Below, one piece after another: positions 1 through 6,190 of a DNA stretch of 6,190 nt. A model generated the notes under the pieces. It was given only the letters and a program-made list of their open reading frames with translations. It had not been told where the DNA came from and did no database searches. Location: NCBI GenBank assembly GCA_028688235.1, contig JAQTYP010000226.1:1-6190 (forward strand). Direction: 5' to 3'. Source of the stretch: Methylomonas sp. (GTDB lineage: Bacteria; Pseudomonadota; Gammaproteobacteria; Methylococcales; Methylomonadaceae). Position 1 is the first letter of the stretch. Each line of letters opens with the position of its first letter. The position numbers were made by a program, and so were the translations under genes.

Positions 1-40
1 AAGCCCTATTCTTTAGAGGGTTGGCGTCGATGCGCCGCCG

Positions 41-1206
41 TTATTTGGCGCTGGACCGATAATATTCGACGGCTGCACCGACGCCGCTGCCGGCTTTGAT
101 GTCGAAGCCGTGGTCCAGCATCGCCATTTCTACGCCGGCAATGGCGCCCAGCAAGGACACGTCGTTCATGTCGCCTATGTGGCCTATGCGGAATACTTTG
201 CCCGATACTTCGGTCAGGCCGGCGCCCAGCGAGATGTTGTATTTTCGTAGGCGGTGGCGATCACGTCGCGGGCATCCTTGTCGGCGGGTACTACCACAGC
301 AGTGACGGTGTCCGATGCCCAGCCCTCTTGGGCGCAGGTTTTAAGGCCCCAGGCCGCTACGGCGCGGCGCACGCCTTCACCCAGGCGGTGGTGGCGTGCG
401 TAGACGTTTTCCATGCCTTCTTCCAGCAATAAATCCAGTGCCTTACGCAAGCCGTGCAACATCGGAGTGGATGGCGTGTAAGGGGTATAACCGTCCTTGT
501 TGGACGCGGCCATGTCCTTCAGTGAAAAGAAAGAACGCGGAAAGGTGCTGTTTTCGGTAGCGGCCAGGGCTTTGGGGCTGAAACACAAGATCGCCAGACC
601 CGCCGGTAGCATAAAGCCTTTTTGCGAGCCGCTGATTGCCCCGTCCACGCCCCATTCGTCCATGCGAAAGTCTATGCTGGCGATGGAGCTGACGCCGTCG
701 ACGAACAGCAGTGCAGGGTGGTTTGCCGCATTCATGGCCTTACGCACGCCGGGGATGTCGCTGGTGACGCCGGTCGAGGTTTCGTTATGAGTCGCCAGGA
801 CCGCTTTGATGGCGTGGGCGCTGTCTTCTTTGAGGCGGGCTTCCAGATGGTCCAAGGGTATGCCTTTACCCCATTCGACTTGATGAATCTCGACGTCGAA
901 GCCCAGTTTTCTGGCGGCTTCCGCCCACAGATGGCCAAATTGGCCGAAACGGTAAATCAGGACCTTGTCGCCTTGATTCAAACAGTTGGTCAGCGCGACT
1001 TCCCAGCCGGCGGTGCCGGTGGCCGGAAAGGTGAAACATTGCCCGGCTTCGGTGCGGAAGATCTTTTTCAGGTCTTCCAGGATAGGGCTCAATAGCTTGG
1101 GGAAGATCGGCGAACGGTGGTCTTCCATGGCTACATGCATGGCGCTCAGCACTTCGTGCGGGGAATTGGTTGGACCTGGAACAAATAAGTGATTGCGACC
1201 CGCCAT
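41..1206 (-). CDS. sga: Serine-glyoxylate aminotransferase, frameshifted near the C-terminus
   Basis: PLP-dependent class V aminotransferase that converts serine and glyoxylate to hydroxypyruvate and glycine, the cytoplasmic serine-cycle step that regenerates the one-carbon acceptor. The start MAGRNHLFVPGPTN is typical of the family. FVDGVSSI (around Asp170) and SGSQKG, with Lys196 as the expected PLP Schiff-base lysine, mark the active site. The ATG at 1206-1204 is preceded by an AAGGAG ribosome site (1219-1214). The open frame stops at 214 after 330 residues, ending in a tail unlike the family. Shifting frame at the four-T run 242-245 restores a family-like C-terminus (YNISLGAGLTEVSGKVF, then FRIGHIGD) to a TAA at 43-41. 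Adding one base gives 388 residues, a normal length. This is either a sequencing or assembly error or a real lesion that removes about 66 residues. The gene is divergent from mcl. The family call is very secure; whether the gene is intact is not. Confidence 0.93.
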
Positions 1207-1429
1207 CAGGTGTCTCCTTGTTGATTGTGTCTGCTAAAAATCGCGGGATGGTGTCATATTTGGACGATTTCGGCAAGTCGTTTGACGGCCGGTATTCCGG
1301 AAAGCGGTTAAAAACCATGGGGCTGCATCATTTGACATTGTCGGCGCTAAAAGTAAAATGGTTCGTTTTCATCCAGTGCGGGTTTGAGATTTTCTTCAGC
1401 CGAGCGTCAGCCATTAGGAAACGAGATTC
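1207..1429. promoter_or_regulatory. Divergent intergenic region between sga and mcl
   Basis: This 223-bp spacer separates two divergently transcribed serine-cycle genes and must hold the start signals for both. The rightward promoter is clear and listed separately. On the leftward strand I found only the AAGGAG ribosome site next to the sga ATG and no convincing -35/-10 pair. The stretch around 1285-1300 contains short self-complementary pieces (CCGG, TTCCGGAA) that could be part of an operator, but I cannot assign a regulator. Confidence 0.5.
1332..1359 (+). promoter_or_regulatory. Sigma70-type promoter for mcl and probably the downstream genes
   Basis: A perfect -35 box TTGACA (1332-1337) is followed after 16 bp by TAAAAT (1354-1359), a five-of-six match to the -10 consensus. 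Transcription would begin near 1366, leaving a leader of about 64 nt before the mcl ATG. It lies alone in the divergent spacer in the right orientation. The boxes are seen directly; activity is inferred. Confidence 0.65.
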
Positions 1430-2383
1430 ATGAGTCACACTTTATACGTTGCCAATACCCCTCGCGTACAACGCTGCGAATTGGCGGTGCCGGGTTCTAG
1501 TCCTGAAATGTTCGAAAAAGCCTTGAGCAGCGGTGTGGATTATGTGTTTCTGGATCTGGAAGATGCCGTGGCGCCGGACGACAAGGTGCAGGCGCGCAAA
1601 AACGTCATCCAGGCCATCAACGACCTGGATTGGGAAGGTCACGGCGTGACGCTGTCCGTGCGCATCAACGGTTTGGATACCCAATACATGGTGCGCGATG
1701 TGGTCGATCTGGTCGAACAGGCCGGTGCCAAGATCAAAACCTTGCTGATTCCCAAAGTCGGCGTCTATGGCGATGTTTATATGGTGGAAGCCATGCTGAA
1801 TCAATTGGAAATGCAGCAAGGCCTGAAAAACAAGATCGGCATCGAAGCCTTGATCGAAACCGCGCTGGGCATGGCCAACGTCGAAGACATCGCCAAACAA
1901 GGCGCTATTGGTGGCCGTCTGGAAGCCTTGCATTTCGGCGTGGCCGATTACGCGGCTAGCAACCGCGCCCGGACCGTCAACATCGGCGGCCTGAATCCGG
2001 ATTATCCGGGTGATCAATGGCATTTTGCAATCAGTCGCATGACGGTGGCTTGCCGCGCCTACGGTCTGCGTCCTATCGACGGCCCCTTCGGCGACATCAA
2101 GGATCCGGAAGGCTACAAAGCCGGTGCTCGCCGTGCCGCCGCGTTGGGTTGCGAGGGCAAATGGGCGATACATCCGTCGCAAATCGCATTGGCCAACGAA
2201 GTCTTCACGCCGCCGGCTGCCGAAGTCGAAAAAGCCAAACGCATATTGGAGGCGCTGAAGGAAGCCGCAGCCCAAGGCAAGGGTGCGGCGGCATTGGACG
2301 GTCGATTGATCGACGCCGCCTCAGAGCGCATGGCCAACAATATCGTGCGCATGGCCGATGCGATCGCCGCTAAGTCCCGTTAA
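1430..2383 (+). CDS. mclA: L-malyl-CoA / beta-methylmalyl-CoA lyase
   Basis: Cleaves malyl-CoA to acetyl-CoA and glyoxylate, the carbon-splitting step of the serine cycle, in the cytoplasm. It belongs to the HpcH/HpaI-CitE-like TIM-barrel lyases. The 317 residues match the usual length of about 320. Visible motifs are FLDLEDAVAPDD (40-51), SVRINGLDT with Arg78, LIETALG with Glu143, and GVADYAAS with Asp173; Glu143 and Asp173 are the expected Mg2+ ligands. RPIDGPFGD (214-222), KWAIHPSQ (244-251) and the C-terminal ALDGRLID with Asp290, the position of the catalytic aspartate contributed by the lid, complete the set. From memory, the stretch between NIGGLNPDY and WHFA is shorter than in the Methylobacterium enzyme. 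The ATG is preceded by AGGAAACGAG (1416-1425) and the promoter at 1332-1359. Citrate lyase beta is unlikely given the full set of malyl-CoA lyase motifs and the mtkAB neighbours. Confidence 0.95.
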   Translation: MSHTLYVANTPRVQRCELAVPGSSPEMFEKALSSGVDYVFLDLEDAVAPDDKVQARKNVIQAINDLDWEGHGVTLSVRINGLDTQYMVRDVVDLVEQAGAKIKTLLIPKVGVYGDVYMVEAMLNQLEMQQGLKNKIGIEALIETALGMANVEDIAKQGAIGGRLEALHFGVADYAASNRARTVNIGGLNPDYPGDQWHFAISRMTVACRAYGLRPIDGPFGDIKDPEGYKAGARRAAALGCEGKWAIHPSQIALANEVFTPPAAEVEKAKRILEALKEAAAQGKGAAALDGRLIDAASERMANNIVRMADAIAAKSR

Positions 2384-2401
2384 TCCACAAGGCACTCGAA
2401 A

Positions 2402-2449
2402 ATGAGCGGCTTTTTATCTAGTTGTCTTCGACGTGTTTGTCATCATTAA
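2402..2449 (+). other. 15-codon micro-ORF overlapping the start of the RRM-like gene
   Basis: An ATG at 2402 with AAGG nine bases upstream (2389-2392) opens a frame of 15 codons (MSGFLSSCLRRVCHH) ending at TAA 2447-2449. It covers the GTG at 2433 of the next gene in another frame. It may be chance, a translational coupling leader, or the real start of the RRM-like gene separated from it by an indel. Nothing in the sequence decides between these. Confidence 0.2.
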
Positions 2450-2813
2450 AAATATTCCACAGCAGCTGTCGAAGCGGCAATTGGAAGAGCTGCTGAAAAC
2501 CACCGTTGCCGATACCTTTTGGTCCGGCAACGGAAAGGTGGTCGACGTGGAAATGATACAAGCCGAGTCCCGTATGGGCATGATCATCGAATATCACTGT
2601 GTGGCGCTGATCGAGCCCGAGGCGGTCGCCAAGCGCGTCATCCGAATTCTGAATGGTCGCAGCTATTTCGATGTGCGGTTTAGGGTGGCCGAATATGTCG
2701 TGCGTAATTGGCATAACGACAGACGGGAAGATGGTCGATACAAACATATGGCCAGGGAAAAGCGCGGAGGCGATAGACGCCGGCATTTGCGTATTTATAG
2801 TCGTCGTTTTTGA
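2433..2813 (+). CDS. Small basic RRM-like (putative RNA-binding) protein
   Basis: A 126-residue protein whose order of elements fits an RNA-recognition motif: strand VFVIIKNIP (1-9, with an RNP2-like IIKNI), helix SKRQLEELL (13-21), strand KVVDVEMI (35-42), strand YHCVALIEP (54-62), helix EAVAKRVIRILNG (63-75) and strand RFRVAEYVV (82-90). The RNP1 position lacks the usual Gly and aromatic residues, so the RNA-binding face is atypical. The tail from 91 on is very basic (NWHNDRR, then GGDRRRHLRIYSRRF) and could hold nucleic acid. The GTG start was chosen because an in-frame stop at 2403-2405 leaves no ATG upstream. No good Shine-Dalgarno site precedes it. The gene lies 49 bp after mcl and 66 bp before mtkA on the same strand, so it is probably co-transcribed. 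The fold is inferred from pattern alone; function and target are unknown. Confidence 0.7.
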   Translation: MFVIIKNIPQQLSKRQLEELLKTTVADTFWSGNGKVVDVEMIQAESRMGMIIEYHCVALIEPEAVAKRVIRILNGRSYFDVRFRVAEYVVRNWHNDRREDGRYKHMAREKRGGDRRRHLRIYSRRF

Positions 2814-2815
2814 TG

Positions 2816-2835
2816 CCGTTGAAACGGGTCTTTTT
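2816..2835 (+). terminator. Possible weak terminator after the RRM-like gene
   Basis: CCGT (2816-2819) and ACGG (2824-2827) can pair around a TGAA loop, and TTTTT follows at 2831-2835. The stem is only 4 bp and there is a three-base gap before the T run, so at best it would end part of the transcripts. It overlaps the candidate promoter for mtkA. Confidence 0.2.
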
Positions 2836-2847
2836 CAGAAATTTACT
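2819..2847 (+). promoter_or_regulatory. Candidate internal promoter for mtkAB
   Basis: TTGAAA (2819-2824, five of six matches) is separated by 17 bp from TTTACT (2842-2847, four of six). The predicted transcript would start near 2854, about 25 nt before the mtkA ATG. The 66-bp gap here, larger than the 9-bp gap between mtkA and mtkB, leaves room for separate transcription of mtkAB. This is a consensus match only. Confidence 0.35.
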
Positions 2848-2879
2848 AAACCTATTTTTTATGACTCAAGAGAGATTTC

Positions 2880-4061
2880 ATGGACATTCATGAGTACCAA
2901 GCAAAGCAACTGCTGGCCGAATATGGCGTGAAAATCGCCGAAGGCGGTCTGGCGTATAGCCCCGAAGATGCCGTGCAGCGGTCGCGCGAAATCGGTGGCC
3001 ACGTCTGGGTAGTCAAAGCCCAAATTCATTCCGGTGCCCGCGGCAAGGCCGGCGGCATCAAAGTCTGCAAAACCCACGACGAAGTCCGGGCCGCCGCCGA
3101 TGCGCTGCTGGGTAAACGTCTGGTTACTCATCAGACAGGTCCCGCCGGCAAGCAATGTCTACGCCTTTATGTGGAAGCCGGCACCGAGATCGCCAAGGAA
3201 CTGTATTTCAGCTTGCTGATCGACCGCGCCCGCGAGCGTATCGTCATGGTCGGTTCCGCGCAAGGCGGCATGGAAATCGAGGAGCTGGCCGAAACCAATC
3301 CCGATGCCATCAAAAAGATCTACATCGAACCTGCCGTCGGCCTGCAAGATTTCCAGGCCCGGGAAATGGCTTTCGCATTGGGTGTCGAGGTCGATCAAAT
3401 CCAGCACGCGGTAAAACTGATTCAAGGCTGCTACCGGGCGATGCGCGATCTGGACGCCAACATGGTCGAAATCAACCCGCTGGTCATAACAGGCCACGGC
3501 GAATTGGTGGCTCTGGATGCCAAGATGGGCTTCGACGACAACGCGCTGTTCCGCCGGCAAAATATTTCCGAGCTGCGCGACAAGACTCAGGAAGACCCGC
3601 GCGAAATGGCGGCCGCCGACAGAGGCCTCAGCTATGTCGGATTGGACGGCGATATCGGTTGCATGATCAACGGCGCCGGCTTGGCGATGGCAACGATGGA
3701 TATGATCAAGCTGGCGGGCGGCGAGCCGGCCAACTTCCTGGACGTGGGTGGTGGCGCGTCGCCCGAACGTACCGAAAAAGCCTTCCGCATGGTACTGGCC
3801 GACAAAAACGTCAAGGCCATGCTGGTCAACATCTTCGCCGGTATCAACCGTTGCGACTGGATTGCCGAGGGCGTGGTGCAAGCCGTCAAGAACATCGATA
3901 TGAAAGTGCCCCTGGTGGTACGTTTGTCCGGCACCAACGTCGAGCAAGGCCGCAAAATCATCGAAGACAGCGGTTTGCCCATCATCACCGCCGATACCCT
4001 GGCGGAAGCCGCCGATAAGGCGGTGCAAGCACGTAATCAAGTTGTGGCGGCGCAAGGATAA
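2880..4061 (+). CDS. mtkA: Malate-CoA ligase (malate thiokinase) beta subunit
   Basis: ATP-binding subunit of the enzyme that makes malyl-CoA from malate, CoA and ATP, supplying the substrate of the neighbouring lyase. The 393-residue protein has the succinyl-CoA-synthetase beta layout. An N-terminal ATP-grasp domain starts MDIHEYQAKQLL and has the nucleotide loop VVKAQIHSGARGKAGG (44-59). VEINPL (196-201) and LDAKMGFDDNALFRR (212-226) contain the expected Mg2+ ligands. The C-terminal ligase domain has GCMINGAGLAMATMD (260-274), EPANFLDVGGGAS (282-294) and NIFAGINRCDWIAEG (317-331). SucC shares these, but the neighbours mcl and sga and the resemblance to Methylobacterium MtkA (for example LVTHQTGPAGK) favour malate as substrate. 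A purine-rich GAGAG site (2870-2874) lies just before the ATG. mtkB follows 9 bp later. Substrate choice cannot be proved from sequence alone. Confidence 0.93.
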   Translation: MDIHEYQAKQLLAEYGVKIAEGGLAYSPEDAVQRSREIGGHVWVVKAQIHSGARGKAGGIKVCKTHDEVRAAADALLGKRLVTHQTGPAGKQCLRLYVEAGTEIAKELYFSLLIDRARERIVMVGSAQGGMEIEELAETNPDAIKKIYIEPAVGLQDFQAREMAFALGVEVDQIQHAVKLIQGCYRAMRDLDANMVEINPLVITGHGELVALDAKMGFDDNALFRRQNISELRDKTQEDPREMAAADRGLSYVGLDGDIGCMINGAGLAMATMDMIKLAGGEPANFLDVGGGASPERTEKAFRMVLADKNVKAMLVNIFAGINRCDWIAEGVVQAVKNIDMKVPLVVRLSGTNVEQGRKIIEDSGLPIITADTLAEAADKAVQARNQVVAAQG

Positions 4062-4070
4062 GGAAAACAC

Positions 4071-4958
4071 ATGTCAATTTTTATCGATAAATCCACTCGC
4101 ATCATCGTTCAAGGCTTTACCGGCAAAATCGGTAGTTTCCACGCCCAGGACATGATCAACTACGGCTCCAATGTGGTCGGCGGCACAACGCCGGGCAAGG
4201 GCGGCCAGAAACATCTGGATAGGCCGGTGTTCAACACCGTCAAGGAAGCCGTCGAACAAGCCGGTGCCGAAGCCAGCATCGTGTTCGTACCGCCCGCTTA
4301 TGCGGCCGACTCGATCATGGAAGCGGCTGAAGCCGGCATCAAATATTGCGTGGCGATCACCGACGGTATTCCGACCCAGGATATGATGAAGGTGAAAATC
4401 TTCCTGAGCCGCTTCCCCAAGGAAAAACGCATGGTGCTGACCGGCCCCAACTGCGCCGGCACCATCAGCCCCGGCAAATCCATGCTGGGCATCATGCCGG
4501 GCCATATCTACATTCCTGGCATCGTCGGCATCGTCGGCCGTTCCGGCACCCTGGGCTACGAAGCCGCGGATCAGATGAAGCGGTTGGGGATAGGCATTTC
4601 GACCTCGGTGGGTATAGGCGGCGACCCTATCAACGGCAGTTCGCACCGCGACATTTTCGAAAAGTTCGAACAAGACCCCGAGACCAAGGTGGTGCTGATG
4701 ATAGGCGAAATCGGCGGCCCGCAAGAAGTCGAAGCCGGCCTATTCGCCAAGGAACACATGAGCAAGCCGGTCGTGGCTTATATCGCCGGGTTGACGGCGC
4801 CCAAAGGCCGCCGTATGGGGCACGCCGGGGCGATCATTTCCTCCAGCGGCGAGTCGGCGGCGGAAAAAGTCGAAATGCTGAAAGAGTTGGGCGTTACGAT
4901 TGCGCCAACCCCATCGGCGATGGGCGAAACCGTTGCCCAAGTGTTGGCCAAGCTATAA
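4071..4958 (+). CDS. mtkB: Malate-CoA ligase (malate thiokinase) alpha subunit
   Basis: CoA-binding and phosphohistidine-carrying subunit that pairs with MtkA to form malyl-CoA. The 295 residues have the succinyl-CoA-synthetase alpha layout: a Rossmann-type CoA-binding domain with VQGFTGKIGSFHA (13-25) and GGTTPGKGGQ (37-46), then TGPNCAGTISPG (124-135), GRSGTLGYEA (156-165) and GIGGDPINGSSH (181-192). RRMGHAGAI (247-255) contains His251, the expected phosphorylated histidine. The start is set by an AAGGA ribosome site (4060-4064) that overlaps the mtkA stop codon, so the two subunits are probably translationally coupled, as suits a complex with equal numbers of each. A strong terminator follows 18 bp after the stop. 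SucD would look alike; the serine-cycle neighbours argue for malate. Confidence 0.93.
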   Translation: MSIFIDKSTRIIVQGFTGKIGSFHAQDMINYGSNVVGGTTPGKGGQKHLDRPVFNTVKEAVEQAGAEASIVFVPPAYAADSIMEAAEAGIKYCVAITDGIPTQDMMKVKIFLSRFPKEKRMVLTGPNCAGTISPGKSMLGIMPGHIYIPGIVGIVGRSGTLGYEAADQMKRLGIGISTSVGIGGDPINGSSHRDIFEKFEQDPETKVVLMIGEIGGPQEVEAGLFAKEHMSKPVVAYIAGLTAPKGRRMGHAGAIISSSGESAAEKVEMLKELGVTIAPTPSAMGETVAQVLAKL

Positions 4959-4976
4959 GCGGTCAGGCCTGGTCCG

Positions 4977-5000
4977 AAAGCCCGCGGAATGCGGGCTTTT
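4977..5000 (+). terminator. Intrinsic terminator of the mcl-mtkAB group
   Basis: AAAGCCCGC (4977-4985) pairs perfectly with GCGGGCTTT (4991-4999) around the loop GGAAT, giving a 9-bp GC-rich stem ending in a short T run. It sits 18 bp after the mtkB stop codon and has no close rival. The complementary A run makes it partly usable on the other strand too. Confidence 0.88.
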
Positions 5001-5310
5001 ATCCTGAAAAAATCATTTCGTTCACGGAAGACGCCAAAATTCTCTCATAGTGGCCGGCTTTGGATCACTACTTAAACGATAAGCGGAGCGGAAAAACCGG
5101 GGCGGCAAACCGATGTAAGGATGCGGATAGCAAACAAGTTCCCTATTTTCGATGGTGGGGCGAATTCGCTTCAAACCGTTACGGGCATTGGCACGATGGC
5201 GCCTAATATCGCCTCAACAATGAATCAATGGAAATTACCTCAATGCTGATTGCGGTATACGCCGGATAACCCTTCTATTTAATTTTGTCAGTATCATTAA
5301 CCTCCATCGC
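5001..5310. other. Non-coding stretch between the mtkB terminator and the next gene
   Basis: About 310 bp without a believable gene. It contains an imperfect hairpin with TAGTG/CACTA arms (about 5049-5071), two copies of GCAAAC 25 bp apart (5105-5110 and 5130-5135), a perfect 10-bp palindrome GCGAATTCGC (5160-5169) and an AT-rich run (5275-5300) before the next start codon. TTTAAT (5278-5283) and TATCAT (5292-5297) resemble -10 boxes, but neither has a good -35 box. The stretch probably holds the promoter and leader of the next gene. Confidence 0.5.
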
Positions 5311-6190
5311 ATGAATCAAACTCAACGAAGCAAGTTGCTTAAGGCTTACAACGCACTGCCCGCCGATCTGCAAACCGTCGTCAATCTACTGGCCGTTTAC
5401 CATGGCTATTGTTCCTTGACCAATATCGCTAAGGGCTTGGCGGGTCTTGGCATCAAGGAAGGCAATCGGGTGTTGAAATCGGAGACGGTCAAGGCGCGTT
5501 TGCGGCCCTTGATCGCAACTGGTCTGCTGGACGAGAACGCCCGACCGGGCGGTATTCGTTGTGCGCGTGGTTTGATCGAAGTCATTACCCGGAAATTGGT
5601 AACGGATCAGGAATTCGAAATGTACGCGGCCCAGGTGCTGGCGTTGAATCCGGCCGGCATCGGTTATTATCGCTATAACACTTCGGAGGACTGCATACGC
5701 GAGGCGCGCATTCAGTTTTACCGCGGCGATTATCAAAAAATGCAGTCCTGTCTGGATATGGGAGGGCGTTATCCGGGCAATTTGCCCAGCCATATCGACC
5801 TGTACGCGTCCTGGTTTCTCAATCCCAGTGATGTCGAGTGGTTTCAACAGCACCATTCCTTGATATTAAAGGAGTTGGCTGGATATGCCGCCTTGCATCA
5901 GCTGGTTTTTTTGTATCGCCAGCCGGAATTGGACGCCTTCTTTCTGCAGCAATTGCAGAATGGCGAGGATCGCAGTAATCCTGCTTTCAATCGCTGGTAC
6001 CTGGAGTTAAAGGTATTACGCGGGGAATGGGACGAAGTCGCCGCGATGTTGGTCGGCGTTGAACAGCCGGAAATGCTGGCGATAGAAGCGATGATGACCT
6101 TCCTGGTCGGCGACCATGCGGAAGCCTGTCGCCGTTACGAAAACGCCTTGGCCGTGTTGAGAAAGCTCACAGGCCAGCGGGCGAATTACT
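5311..6190 (+). CDS. N-terminal part of a large protein, possibly a SNF2/DEAD-box helicase (cut by the window edge)
   Basis: The frame is open from ATG 5311 to the window end: 293 codons without a stop. No in-frame ATG lies between this start and the upstream stop at 5221-5223, and no strong ribosome site is visible. Residues 1-95 look helical and winged-helix-like (LPADLQTVVNLLAVYHGYCS, then VKARLRPLIATGLLDE). Residues 225-287 look like paired TPR-type helices (WYLELKVLRGEWDEVAAML, then FLVGDHAEACRRYENAL and LRKLTG). From memory this resembles the N-terminal region of long proteobacterial SNF2-family helicases, but no ATPase motif lies within the window, so the name is a guess. No signal peptide or membrane segment is seen. 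It lies beyond the terminator and is probably unrelated to the serine cycle. Confidence 0.8.
   Translation, partial: MNQTQRSKLLKAYNALPADLQTVVNLLAVYHGYCSLTNIAKGLAGLGIKEGNRVLKSETVKARLRPLIATGLLDENARPGGIRCARGLIEVITRKLVTDQEFEMYAAQVLALNPAGIGYYRYNTSEDCIREARIQFYRGDYQKMQSCLDMGGRYPGNLPSHIDLYASWFLNPSDVEWFQQHHSLILKELAGYAALHQLVFLYRQPELDAFFLQQLQNGEDRSNPAFNRWYLELKVLRGEWDEVAAMLVGVEQPEMLAIEAMMTFLVGDHAEACRRYENALAVLRKLTGQRANY

Noticed and set aside
2..22. Short hairpin (CCCT/AGGG arms with a 9-base loop) downstream of sga on the minus strand
   Set aside because: The stem is weak and its possible T tail lies outside the window, so a terminator cannot be supported.
622..1095. 157-codon plus-strand frame opposite sga
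   Set aside because: The minus strand encodes clear aminotransferase motifs throughout; this frame has no family resemblance.
1442..2275. Long open frame on the minus strand opposite mcl (277 codons)
   Set aside because: It mirrors the codon pattern of mcl, has no recognisable domain and no ribosome site; it is a shadow of a well-supported gene.
3159..4070. Long open frame on the minus strand opposite mtkA (303 codons)
   Set aside because: His/Asp/Gln-rich composition typical of an antisense shadow in GC-rich DNA; mtkA is certain on the other strand.
2880..4958. mtkA/mtkB read as succinyl-CoA synthetase sucC/sucD
   Set aside because: The families are very close, but the immediate neighbours mcl and sga and the closer resemblance to methylotroph MtkA/MtkB favour malate-CoA ligase.
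5386..5856. 156-codon minus-strand frame near the right end
   Set aside because: It overlaps the uninterrupted plus-strand frame from 5311, which has better protein-like composition and continues to the edge.

Overview
This window carries a cluster of serine-cycle (one-carbon assimilation) genes from a methylotrophic bacterium. The combination of serine-glyoxylate aminotransferase, malyl-CoA lyase and two-subunit malate-CoA ligase points to a methylotroph. The protein sequences, the mid-50s GC content judged by eye and the last partial gene fit a gammaproteobacterial (type I, Methylomonas-like) methanotroph. The genus is an inference; no 16S or methane monooxygenase gene is in view.

Layout. 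Positions 41-1206 (minus strand) hold serine-glyoxylate aminotransferase (sga), whose frame is broken near its 3' end by an apparent one-base deletion in a T run at 242-245. A 223-bp divergent spacer (1207-1429) separates it from the plus-strand genes and contains a good sigma70-type promoter (TTGACA, 16 bp, TAAAAT) facing right. On the plus strand follow malyl-CoA lyase (1430-2383), a small basic protein that looks like an RNA-recognition-motif (RRM) domain (2433-2813, GTG start), malate-CoA ligase beta subunit mtkA (2880-4061) and alpha subunit mtkB (4071-4958). A strong intrinsic terminator (4977-5000) closes the group. About 310 bp without a clear gene follow, then the first 293 codons of a large protein that runs off the right edge (5311 onward). 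It has a winged-helix-like start and TPR-like helices and may be the N-terminus of a SNF2/DEAD-box helicase; that assignment is tentative.

How the genes work together. MtkAB activates malate to malyl-CoA with ATP. Mcl cleaves malyl-CoA to acetyl-CoA and glyoxylate. Sga transfers the amino group of serine to glyoxylate, regenerating glycine (the one-carbon acceptor) and making hydroxypyruvate. The window therefore holds the malate-to-glyoxylate-to-glycine arm of the serine cycle; hydroxypyruvate reductase, PEP carboxylase and the tetrahydrofolate enzymes are not here.

The enzymes are conventional. The less ordinary points are the RRM-like protein between mcl and mtkA, its odd translation start, the frameshift in sga, and an unexplained intergenic stretch after the terminator. 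I saw no CRISPR array, mobile element, tRNA or rRNA.
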